7,157 bases of DNA from Thermoplasmata archaeon (lineage in GTDB: Archaea > Thermoplasmatota > Thermoplasmata > UBA10834). Below, piece by piece: positions 1 to 5,942 of this stretch; within the stretch, counting starts at the first letter, position 1, and every line of letters begins with the position of its first letter. The notes below the pieces were generated by a model. It made no database searches. It worked only from the letters and a program-made list of their open reading frames with translations, and was not told the DNA's origin. Position numbers and translations under genes: made by a program. The DNA is taken from positions 3,311 to 10,467 of the forward strand of contig DUKU01000089.1 of assembly GCA_013329135.1 (NCBI GenBank), written 5' to 3'.

Positions 1-974
1 GCCATGCCCATCTCCTCGGCATTCCGCCCCAGCGCCTGCTCGAAGGACTCCCTGGTCCAGTGGAGTATGAGCTGCCTGTTTGCCCAGGCGTAGTTCGCGG
101 CCGCGCTCATGGCGCCGAAGCAGTCCTGCCCTTCTTTGGAGCCTACGGGCGCGCATGCGAGCTGCCTGTCGGGGACATTGATGTTGTACTTCCTGAGCGC
201 GGATTCCATCACGCGTATGTAGTCGCTCGCGATTTGGTGTCCGCACCCTCTGGAGCCTGAGTGTATGCTCACCATGATCTGGTCCGTGGAGGTTATGCCG
301 AAAGCCTTCGCGGCCTCCTCGTCGAATATCCGGTCGACCTTCTGTATCTCGAGGAAGTGGTTCCCGCCTCCGAGCGTGCCCAGCTGGGGGGCGCCACGTT
401 GCTTGGCCTTCTGGTCGACCTTGGTGGGGTCGGCGCTCGTCATGCGTCCGCCCTCCTCGCATGAGACGAGGTCGTCCTCCCAGCCGTAACCCTTCTCCAC
501 CGCCCATCGGGCGCCCTGGTCGAGGACCTCGTCGATCTCCTTGCCTGTCAACTTCAGCTTCCCCTTCTCACCCACGCCCGAGGGCACGTTCTCGAACACG
601 GTGTCTATGAGCCTCTTCACATGCGGTTCGATGTCCTTCACGGTAAGATTCGTTCTCACGAGTCTGACTCCGCAGTTGACGTCGTAGCCGATGCCACCTG
701 GGGATATGATGCCCTTCTCCGAATCGAATGCAGCGACACCACCTATGGGAAAACCGTAGCCCCAGTGTATGTCCGGCATCGCGAGCGACTTGCCGACGAT
801 CCCTGGCAGGCATGCGACGTTGGCTGCTTGTTCGGGGGCGTTGTCCGCCTTCACTGAGTGGATGAGCTTGTCATCGGCGAAGATGATCGCGGATGTGGAC
901 ATGCACGGTTTGTGACTCTTCGGTATCTCGAATCGGAAGTCGTCCTTCTTGACCAGCGCGCCCGTCCAGGCCAT
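1..974 (-). CDS. rtcB: RNA-splicing ligase RtcB (3'-phosphate/5'-OH RNA ligase), C-terminus beyond the window
   Basis: Reading the minus strand from the ATG at 974 gives 324 uninterrupted codons that match archaeal RtcB closely. Visible motifs are MPDIHWGYGFPIGG (66-79), SPGGIGYDVNCGVR (91-104) with metal ligands D98 and C101, GGGNHFLE with H206, and SIHSGSRGCGHQ with H238. RtcB joins RNA 2',3'-cyclic phosphate or 3'-phosphate ends to 5'-OH ends using GTP and Mn2+, and in archaea it ligates tRNA exons after intron removal. Family members are about 480 aa, so roughly the last third, including the guanylylated histidine, lies outside the window. The 974 start is chosen because AGGTG (985-981) sits 6 nt upstream; an in-frame GTG at 983 is a weaker alternative. 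The gene is divergent from the zinc-ribbon gene at 1234. Nothing appears broken. The identification is very secure. Confidence 0.97.
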   Translation of the reverse strand, partial: MAWTGALVKKDDFRFEIPKSHKPCMSTSAIIFADDKLIHSVKADNAPEQAANVACLPGIVGKSLAMPDIHWGYGFPIGGVAAFDSEKGIISPGGIGYDVNCGVRLVRTNLTVKDIEPHVKRLIDTVFENVPSGVGEKGKLKLTGKEIDEVLDQGARWAVEKGYGWEDDLVSCEEGGRMTSADPTKVDQKAKQRGAPQLGTLGGGNHFLEIQKVDRIFDEEAAKAFGITSTDQIMVSIHSGSRGCGHQIASDYIRVMESALRKYNINVPDRQLACAPVGSKEGQDCFGAMSAAANYAWANRQLILHWTRESFEQALGRNAEEMGM

Positions 975-1007
975 ATCCTGCACCTGTCCATTCGACGATA
1001 TGGGCCG

Positions 1008-1015
1008 TATATTAA
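1008..1015 (-). promoter_or_regulatory. TATA-like box for rtcB
   Basis: On the minus strand this reads TTAATATA. The expected start of transcription, about 25 nt downstream, is near 990, leaving a leader of about 16 nt that contains the AGGTG ribosome binding site at 985-981. The position fits an archaeal TBP site. No clear BRE is visible. Confidence 0.5.
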
Positions 1016-1118
1016 TGTTGCGTGCGCTTGGCATCAGCTGGAGATACGCGGACGTGCGGAACAGACCCGCGCACGCGCGTAGAATGGAGTGAGTCAGTAA
1101 TCTCTATCAAACGGATTC

Positions 1119-1127
1119 TATATATAT
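1119..1127 (+). promoter_or_regulatory. TATA-like box for the 1141-aa zinc-ribbon gene
   Basis: The sequence TATATATAT lies in the most AT-rich part of the divergent intergenic region, preceded by an A-rich stretch (1108-1111) that may act as a BRE. The expected transcription start is near 1145-1150, which leaves a leader of about 85 nt before the TTG at 1234. This contrasts with the two downstream genes, whose boxes sit only 24-30 nt ahead of their ATGs. Confidence 0.5.
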
Positions 1128-1134
1128 CCAGTAT

Positions 1135-1159
1135 CACACTAACTATGTTAACAAGTGTG
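1135..1159 (+). promoter_or_regulatory. Inverted repeat overlapping the predicted transcription start (possible operator or leader hairpin)
   Basis: CACACT (1135-1140) is the exact reverse complement of AGTGTG (1154-1159). Inside it, TAAC (1140-1143) is complementary to GTTA (1147-1150). The element begins 8 nt downstream of the TATA-like box and covers the predicted start point, a typical place for an archaeal repressor operator. It could equally form a hairpin at the mRNA 5' end, or be chance. No regulator is identifiable. Confidence 0.3.
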
Positions 1160-1204
1160 CATGGCACCTTGCCCGACAAGGATCCCCCACATACCGCATG
1201 CTGA
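1145..1204 (+). other. Possible leaderless upstream ORF (19 codons) in the leader of the zinc-ribbon gene
   Basis: An ATG at 1145 opens a 19-codon frame (MLTSVHGTLPDKDPPHTAC) ending with TGA at 1202-1204, 29 nt before the TTG start at 1234. Its ATG is 26 nt from the first base of the TATA-like box, the same spacing as for the apparently leaderless genes at 4718 and 5570. It has no Shine-Dalgarno site, so it could only be translated as a leaderless message. It resembles no known family, and random short frames are common, so this is only a candidate regulatory uORF. Confidence 0.18.
1167..1181 (+). promoter_or_regulatory. Small hairpin in the leader
   Basis: CCTTG (1167-1171) and CAAGG (1177-1181) are perfect complements around a 5-nt loop. 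A competing pairing, GTGC (1157-1160) with GCAC (1164-1167), overlaps it at base 1167, so the two cannot both form fully. No terminator-like T run follows. A regulatory role is speculative. Confidence 0.2.
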
Positions 1205-1218
1205 GTGCTGACGTTCAC

Positions 1219-1225
1219 AGAGGTG
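1219..1225 (+). promoter_or_regulatory. Ribosome binding site that fixes the TTG start at 1234
   Basis: AGAGGTG lies 8 nt before the TTG at 1234. An in-frame TAG at 1228-1230 rules out any earlier start, and the first in-frame ATG (codon 34) falls after the first zinc ribbon. The rare TTG is therefore the best-supported initiation codon. Confidence 0.7.
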
Positions 1226-1233
1226 TTTAGAGG

Positions 1234-4200
1234 TTGCCAGAGGAACAGAGCATACACTGTCCATTGTGCGGTAAGAAAGTCCCTTCTGACGTTGACAAGT
1301 GCCCATTCTGTTCTACTCATATTGACAAGATCATGCTCAAGCGCGAGGTCGACAGGGTCATCGAACGTCGACTGATGCGCAAGATCAAGGCATCGGCCGC
1401 GGAGGCACCTGCGGCCCCAGTGCCGAACACCCCGATCCCTGAGGTCAAGGTCACATGTCCGGGTTGTGGTCTGGAACTCAAGGGCGGCGAGGCCAAGTGT
1501 TCCAGATGCGGCATCCCGCTCGCAGTCGATGATGACCTTCTTGAGTGCCCTGACTGTGGGGCCCAGTTCGTTCCAGGGGCGAAGGCGTGCCCGAAGTGCG
1601 GCGTCCCGTTCGTAGACGAGGCCGAGACGGCCTTGCCCGAGCCTATGCCTGAGCCATACGTGGAGGCCCCCAGACCAGTGATCAGGGAGGTGTCCCCCGC
1701 CGAGGTCGTGACTACCCTCCCCGCGGAGCCGGTTTCGGTGGGACGCGGGCTCACGAATGGCCGAGGTGCCATCAACGGCACGGGTCTAGTGAACGGGACC
1801 GGGATGATAAATGGCACCAGGGGCGAGAGCAGACAGCCATCCCCCGCAAGGAGGCGCGGGTTCGCCGTCGCGAGATGGCAGTTCCTCGCGGTGCTCGTCG
1901 CGCTCGTCATCATAATCCCCACATTCATCTACATATCCTACTCGAACGACGGAGCCCCATACTCCGTCGACGGCGATTTCGGCGAATGGGATGGCTCGGA
2001 CTCCTACAGCATGTCCATCCTCGCGGATGCGCCCATCACTGTGGTCGAGGAATGGTCCGTGGCCATCGACAGCACAAGAGTGTATGTGTATGTGTCCGCC
2101 GTGGGCGACATATTCGGCACCACCTCGGTGGAGAGCTTCTTCCTGTTCGTGGATTCCGACGGCGATGAAGGCACTGGATATGCTGTAGGCACGATGGGCG
2201 CGGACTTCATGATCGAACTCGACGGCTGGAACGGCTCCGTGCAGTCCTCGGATGTATGCACGTACGACCCGGACTCGGCGGCCGAGAGATATGACTGGAA
2301 TTCATGGGAGTCGCTCGGAGGCGCAGCGAGCCGGCTGGACGAGAACCAGCTGGAGGCGATGGGAAACCTGCAGGAGGCCCCGTCCGCCGATGCGCAGTTC
2401 ATGCTCCTGTCCCAGGACCAGATGGCCAGGCGCTCTGTGAGCGCGAGCGTGCCCGACGAGGGCGGCGCCCTGATTGTGAGACAGAGCCTCTCGCCGTCCG
2501 TGCCAGTCTCTGGGATCCTGCCATCGTCGGATTCGGAGACGATGCTGACTCTGGAGTTCACATGCGACGGTGTCGAGGGCACGGTCGACTCGGTGGAGGT
2601 CCAGCTGGAGAACCTCCCACCCCTTGTCAGCACCTTCGAACCGTTCACTCTCCAGCCCGGTGAGGTCGTGACGGTCGACTTCGAGGTTGATACCACATCA
2701 CTCTCGATCGGCCAGTTCGTCTCCGCTCGGGTCTTTGTGGAGGACATCGGCTCCAGCTTCGCGAGCGTTGTTGTACTCGGGCAGCCCGCGAGGGCGTATG
2801 TCGGCTCCGTGCCGTCATCAGTGAGCATAGACGGCGCGTTCGGTGACTGGACTGAGAGGACCGCATCCGATATCGACCTCTTGGATGTCCTGAACAACAA
2901 CATAGACGTCCGGAACGTGGGTGTGTTCAACACTAGCGTCTCATCATCGTTCTTCATCAGTGTCGCGGGCGAGATGTGTAGCGGGTCGTATGTGCCCATA
3001 ATGAAGGGCAAACCCGTCCCGAGCGACGGAGGTGTGGTCGTGCCCGTGACCAGGAAGACCGCTGAAGACATAACGCGCATTTTCATCGACAGCGACATGT
3101 CATCTGCGACGGGCTATCCCGTCTCGGTGGACTCGAAGGTCATAGGCGCCGATTACAGGATCGAGGTGCGCGGGCTCAACGGCGAGGTCGTGTCATCGGT
3201 CCTCCACGCTTACTCGGGCGTCTCGTGGGCCCTCGTGTCCTCGGAGCTGGACACGGAAGTGGACTGGCAGCGCATGGAGGTCGGCGTGCCATCGTATGAG
3301 CTAGGCGGCGCTGTGGCGATCGATTTCATCATCGAGACCACCGACTGGAGGCAGTACAAGGACTATGTCGCCCTGGATGAGGCCACGATGCTGGCGCTCA
3401 CGGGCGGGATATCATCGTCCGTGGGCACGCTCGCATGGGCCGTTGACTCGGCGACCTCGAACGAAGCGACCTCCTCGTCGAACCAGAGGAAGTTGTTCTA
3501 CGACGGCACCAACTTCTGGAGCTTCTACTTCGACGGGGCGAACACCGTCTACAAGTACAGTTCGAACGGCGGCGTCACGTGGTCCGCTGAGACTCAGGCC
3601 TTCACGACCTCAGGCGTGAACAAGGCCAGCCTCTGGTACGATTCCAGCAATTCTCTGGTCTATATCATCGGAGACAACTCCGTGCCTTCCCAGGATGCGT
3701 ATATCCGACGGGGCACGGTCACGGAGAGTCCCGCAGCCATCTCCTGGGGGACCGAGAGGGCTTTCGACATATCGGGTTCCAACTTCGATTTGGCGAACAA
3801 GAACACGTTCATCACCAAGGCCGCGAACGGGTCTGTCTGGGTCGCCGTTGTGACCGATACCAGTGATACCCAGGAGCAGTACAATATCCGGGTCGCATAC
3901 ACTGCATCAGGTGACGACATAGGCGGCTCTTGGGCCGACGCGGGTAACCTGATATCCCCGAGGATGGATGATCCGTACGGGCGCGCGACACTCCTCCCTG
4001 GCAGTGCGGGAGAGGCGATATGGGCGGTGTACACTTACGACGGCGGTGTGTATTCCAGGACACATTCGGGCACAATCTGGCGCAACGAGGTGGAGATACA
4101 CGCGCCATCAGGAGGTACGAGTGCCGAGAACACCATCTACGCCCCTCCTTCCGCTGTCGTTGACAGCAACCAGGTGGTTCACGTTGTTTACGGTACCAGC

Positions 4201-4659
4201 ACCATGGCAACAGGTGTATGGGATCCGGACATATTGTACACCTACAGCACTTCGATCTCGACCTGGAGCAACCGGCGGACGATGGATACTTCTTCGACCG
4301 GGACCGTTGTCAAGTATCCGACCATATCATTGGATTCGAGCACGGGGAACGTCTACGCCATGTGGATAACTGACGGGGCCAGTGCGGACAACATCGAGAT
4401 CGAGAAGAACACTACCGGCACATGGTCGTCCGTGTCCTCGGCCCAGACGAGCTATGTCAAGACGTTCCTCACTTCGATATACTCCGCTCCTGGGGAGACT
4501 TACATCTGCTGGCAGTGGACGCAGAACACGAGTACTCCCTACGATGTGATATTCGATAAGATCCCCGAGTTCTCCGACGCGGTCGTGCCCGTGCTGTTCG
4601 TCCTGACGATCTTCATCGCCGTCTATCGCAGACGGTCCAGGCCGGAAGATCCGTCGTGA
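1234..4659 (+). CDS. Membrane-anchored surface protein with cytosolic-side zinc ribbons, NG-hexad repeat, duplicated beta domain and PEF-type C-terminal tail
   Basis: This 1141-aa protein has no named function that I recognise. In order: three CX2C-X10-CX2C zinc ribbons (C9-C26, C75-C92, C105-C122), the first followed by a charged helix (30-58); a Pro/Glu linker (133-168); four GxxNG[T/R] hexads (172-195); a basic RRR (206-208) before a transmembrane helix (about 215-236); then a long ectodomain. The ectodomain has two related CBM9/DOMON-like domains, each opening with a DGxFGxW motif (about 243-395 and 528-705), separated by an Ig-like beta region (about 430-515). Residues 740-1105 look like a beta-propeller, with an Asp-box SSNGGVTW (776-783). 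The end is PEFS (1111-1114), a hydrophobic helix and RRRSR, resembling an archaeosortase substrate tail. By the positive-inside rule the ribbons face the cytosol. Sensing, adhesion or polysaccharide binding are possible. The gene call is firm; domain names beyond the zinc ribbons come from pattern reading. Confidence 0.93.
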   Translation: MPEEQSIHCPLCGKKVPSDVDKCPFCSTHIDKIMLKREVDRVIERRLMRKIKASAAEAPAAPVPNTPIPEVKVTCPGCGLELKGGEAKCSRCGIPLAVDDDLLECPDCGAQFVPGAKACPKCGVPFVDEAETALPEPMPEPYVEAPRPVIREVSPAEVVTTLPAEPVSVGRGLTNGRGAINGTGLVNGTGMINGTRGESRQPSPARRRGFAVARWQFLAVLVALVIIIPTFIYISYSNDGAPYSVDGDFGEWDGSDSYSMSILADAPITVVEEWSVAIDSTRVYVYVSAVGDIFGTTSVESFFLFVDSDGDEGTGYAVGTMGADFMIELDGWNGSVQSSDVCTYDPDSAAERYDWNSWESLGGAASRLDENQLEAMGNLQEAPSADAQFMLLSQDQMARRSVSASVPDEGGALIVRQSLSPSVPVSGILPSSDSETMLTLEFTCDGVEGTVDSVEVQLENLPPLVSTFEPFTLQPGEVVTVDFEVDTTSLSIGQFVSARVFVEDIGSSFASVVVLGQPARAYVGSVPSSVSIDGAFGDWTERTASDIDLLDVLNNNIDVRNVGVFNTSVSSSFFISVAGEMCSGSYVPIMKGKPVPSDGGVVVPVTRKTAEDITRIFIDSDMSSATGYPVSVDSKVIGADYRIEVRGLNGEVVSSVLHAYSGVSWALVSSELDTEVDWQRMEVGVPSYELGGAVAIDFIIETTDWRQYKDYVALDEATMLALTGGISSSVGTLAWAVDSATSNEATSSSNQRKLFYDGTNFWSFYFDGANTVYKYSSNGGVTWSAETQAFTTSGVNKASLWYDSSNSLVYIIGDNSVPSQDAYIRRGTVTESPAAISWGTERAFDISGSNFDLANKNTFITKAANGSVWVAVVTDTSDTQEQYNIRVAYTASGDDIGGSWADAGNLISPRMDDPYGRATLLPGSAGEAIWAVYTYDGGVYSRTHSGTIWRNEVEIHAPSGGTSAENTIYAPPSAVVDSNQVVHVVYGTSTMATGVWDPDILYTYSTSISTWSNRRTMDTSSTGTVVKYPTISLDSSTGNVYAMWITDGASADNIEIEKNTTGTWSSVSSAQTSYVKTFLTSIYSAPGETYICWQWTQNTSTPYDVIFDKIPEFSDAVVPVLFVLTIFIAVYRRRSRPEDPS
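1747..1818 (+). repeat. Four-copy hexapeptide repeat G-x-x-N-G-[T/R] (18-nt period)
   Basis: Residues 172-195 of the surface protein read GLTNGR, GAINGT, GLVNGT, GMINGT. The copies use different codons (GGG or GGT, AAT or AAC, ACG or ACC), so the repeat is kept at protein level rather than being a fresh DNA duplication. Similar NG-rich tracts next to membrane helices occur, as I recall, in Thermoplasmata proteins; their role is unknown to me. Confidence 0.85.
4564..4635 (+). other. C-terminal sorting-signal-like segment (PEF motif, hydrophobic helix, Arg cluster)
   Basis: Codons 1111-1134 of the surface protein encode PEFS, then an apolar stretch of about 16 residues, then YRRR. This three-part layout matches the general plan of PEF/PGF-CTERM signals, which archaeosortases cleave during surface anchoring. 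No archaeosortase gene is in the window, so processing is inferred; the segment may simply be a second transmembrane helix. Confidence 0.6.
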
Positions 4660-4693
4660 GGATGGTCCGATTGCGTGGGCAGCCGTTCCAGAG

Positions 4694-4702
4694 TTTAAAT
4701 AA
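4694..4702 (+). promoter_or_regulatory. TATA box for the 259-aa zinc-ribbon gene (leaderless type)
   Basis: TTTAAATAA begins 24 nt before the ATG at 4718, so transcription should start at or within a few bases of the start codon. A GGAG at 4704-4707 is 10 nt from the ATG but would lie upstream of the predicted transcript, so it is probably not used. It sits in the 58-nt gap after the preceding stop, suggesting that this gene does not rely solely on read-through. Confidence 0.6.
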
Positions 4703-4717
4703 CGGAGATGCTATTTC

Positions 4718-5497
4718 ATGTCGATGATGGACGCCGCGGAGAGCAGGGACATCTTCCTGAGCTGTTTCAAGTGCGGAAGGATTGTCAGGTCGAGCGATGC
4801 AGAGTGCCCCAGGTGCGGCCTGCAGTTCGGCCCCGGGACCCTGTTCGAGTGTCCCTTCTGCTCCGGTCTCATATGGCGTAACGCCGCGAAGTGCAGTTCG
4901 TGCGGCATCGACCTCACGGAGTTCTCCGAGAGCGTCGTTAAGACCAGCTCCAACTTCGACATGGACAACTTCGTCGACGGCATCATCAACAACGAGCTAG
5001 AGCAGCTCAAGTCCACGATACGCAGGGTCGCGTGTCCTGGCTGTGGGCTCATGATCAGGGGGGACGAGGACAAGTGCCCCAGGTGCGACCTCCCGCTCGA
5101 GGAGGCCAAGGTGGACTGCCCCGTGTGCGGCGAGAAGATATCCATATCTGCCAAGTCATGCGGCAGCTGCCAGGCGGTCTTCGAGGAACTGCCCGAGGAG
5201 CAGTTGTCGGCCGAAGAGCCACCCATCCCCGAGCCTGTCGTCTCTGAGGCGCCCGTTCATGAGGAACCGAGAGCGGTCGAGCCCCCGCCCCGCGCGGCTC
5301 ATGTGGTGTTCAAGAAACCGATGGTCCGGAAGCCGGTGGCCAAGGTGTCCGTCGCGAGGAAGCCAGTTGCGAGGAGGCCAGCTGCGAAGCCGGCGGCCAA
5401 GAAGAAGGCCCCCGTGAAGAAGCGGACCTTGAAGAAGTCGAAGACGGTGAGGAAGAAGCCTTCCCCGGTCGCCAAGCCGAAGAAACGCAAGAGATGA
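4718..5497 (+). CDS. Four-zinc-ribbon protein with a Lys/Arg/Pro/Ala-rich basic tail
   Basis: This 259-aa protein belongs to no named family I can assign. Four CX2C-X10-CX2C ribbons occur in two pairs: C16-C33 and C45-C62, then C106-C123 and C134-C151. A predicted helix (about 80-103) separates the pairs. An acidic, proline-rich linker (156-191) leads to a very basic tail (198-259) with KPVA/RPAA/KPAAKKK-type units, like the tails of histone H1 or basic bacterial nucleoid proteins. No membrane helix or signal peptide is visible, so it should be cytosolic. The paired double-zinc-ribbon layout suggests protein or nucleic-acid contacts, and the tail suggests binding to DNA, RNA or ribosomes; both are inference. 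ATGs at codons 3 and 4 are alternative starts. It lies 58 nt after the surface-protein gene with its own TATA box. The gene call is strong, the function unknown. Confidence 0.92.
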   Translation: MSMMDAAESRDIFLSCFKCGRIVRSSDAECPRCGLQFGPGTLFECPFCSGLIWRNAAKCSSCGIDLTEFSESVVKTSSNFDMDNFVDGIINNELEQLKSTIRRVACPGCGLMIRGDEDKCPRCDLPLEEAKVDCPVCGEKISISAKSCGSCQAVFEELPEEQLSAEEPPIPEPVVSEAPVHEEPRAVEPPPRAAHVVFKKPMVRKPVAKVSVARKPVARRPAAKPAAKKKAPVKKRTLKKSKTVRKKPSPVAKPKKRKR

Positions 5498-5516
5498 TTG
5501 CTGGCCACGTTATCTT

Positions 5517-5532
5517 CAGCGGGAACGCGCTG
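5517..5532 (+). other. Short hairpin between two zinc-ribbon genes
   Basis: CAGCG (5517-5521) and CGCTG (5528-5532) are perfect complements around a 6-nt loop, 20 nt after the preceding stop and 8 nt before the next TATA box. There is no T run after it, so it is not a convincing terminator; it may be chance. Confidence 0.2.
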
Positions 5533-5539
5533 CAACGCA

Positions 5540-5547
5540 TTAAATAT
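5540..5547 (+). promoter_or_regulatory. TATA box for the 116-aa zinc-ribbon gene (leaderless type)
   Basis: TTAAATAT begins 30 nt before the ATG at 5570, giving a predicted transcription start within a few bases of that ATG. This argues against the longer reading frame from the TTG at 5498, which would begin upstream of the promoter. Confidence 0.55.
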
Positions 5548-5569
5548 CGGCAGACCAATAATCGAAAGC

Positions 5570-5920
5570 ATGGCCGACCCGTCGTCTCCGGTCTTCGTCC
5601 TGGCATGCGTCTCGTGCGGCAAGACCGTTTCGGGCTCGGAGGCCAAGTGTCCCCGATGCGGCGCCTCCTTCGAGGAAGTCCGTTTCGAGTGCCCATTCTG
5701 CGGCGAGTTGGTGTCACCGGGGCAGTCGAGATGCCCCGAGTGCGGCACGGAGTTCTCGATATTCGCGGATGCGGTGGATGAGGCCTCGTCAGTCAGTTTG
5801 GACGGCCCCGTCGAGGATGCGCCTGGCGAAGCGTCCGAGTTCGAATGCCCCGCGTGCGGCAAGACCGTCGGTGCGGATGACGCCGAGTGTCCGCATTGTG
5901 GCGCGCATTTCTCAGAATGA
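5570..5920 (+). CDS. Small three-zinc-ribbon protein
   Basis: This 116-aa acidic protein consists almost entirely of three CX2C-X10-CX2C zinc ribbons: C13-C30, C41-C58 and C93-C110. The first two are 10 residues apart; an acidic, Ala/Ser/Glu-rich linker of 34 residues precedes the third. No membrane helix, signal peptide or basic tail is visible. The frame stays open back to a TTG at 5498, but the ATG at 5570 is preferred: a TATA box lies 30 nt upstream and the ribbons begin just after it, while the 24 extra residues look like noise. There is no Shine-Dalgarno site, consistent with a leaderless mRNA. It probably shares ancestry with the ribbon parts of the two upstream proteins. Such proteins often act as adaptors or nucleic-acid binders, but nothing here fixes a function. 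It converges on tRNA-His, 22 nt away. Confidence 0.88.
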   Translation: MADPSSPVFVLACVSCGKTVSGSEAKCPRCGASFEEVRFECPFCGELVSPGQSRCPECGTEFSIFADAVDEASSVSLDGPVEDAPGEASEFECPACGKTVGADDAECPHCGAHFSE

Positions 5921-5942
5921 TGATATCCTTGGGCTCGGGTCA

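Noticed and set aside
60..1082. Several plus-strand frames of 60-78 codons opposite rtcB
   Set aside because: The minus strand encodes a nearly invariant RtcB sequence across the interval; the plus-strand frames have no motif or ribosome binding site.
1317..1928. 203-codon minus-strand frame with repeated PHxGH-like units
   Set aside because: The apparent repeat is the antisense image of the CPxCG zinc ribbons and NG hexads on the plus strand. The same applies to minus-strand frames at 4711-5226 and 5299-5943.
2004..3098. 364-codon open frame on the minus strand inside the surface-protein gene
   Set aside because: It lies opposite a clearly structured protein, is Ser/Thr/Pro-rich with no motif, and is explained by GC-biased third codon positions.
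5498..5569. TTG at 5498 as the start of the third zinc-ribbon gene
   Set aside because: A promoter box lies within the extension and the ATG at 5570 is better placed; the extra 24 residues show no motif.
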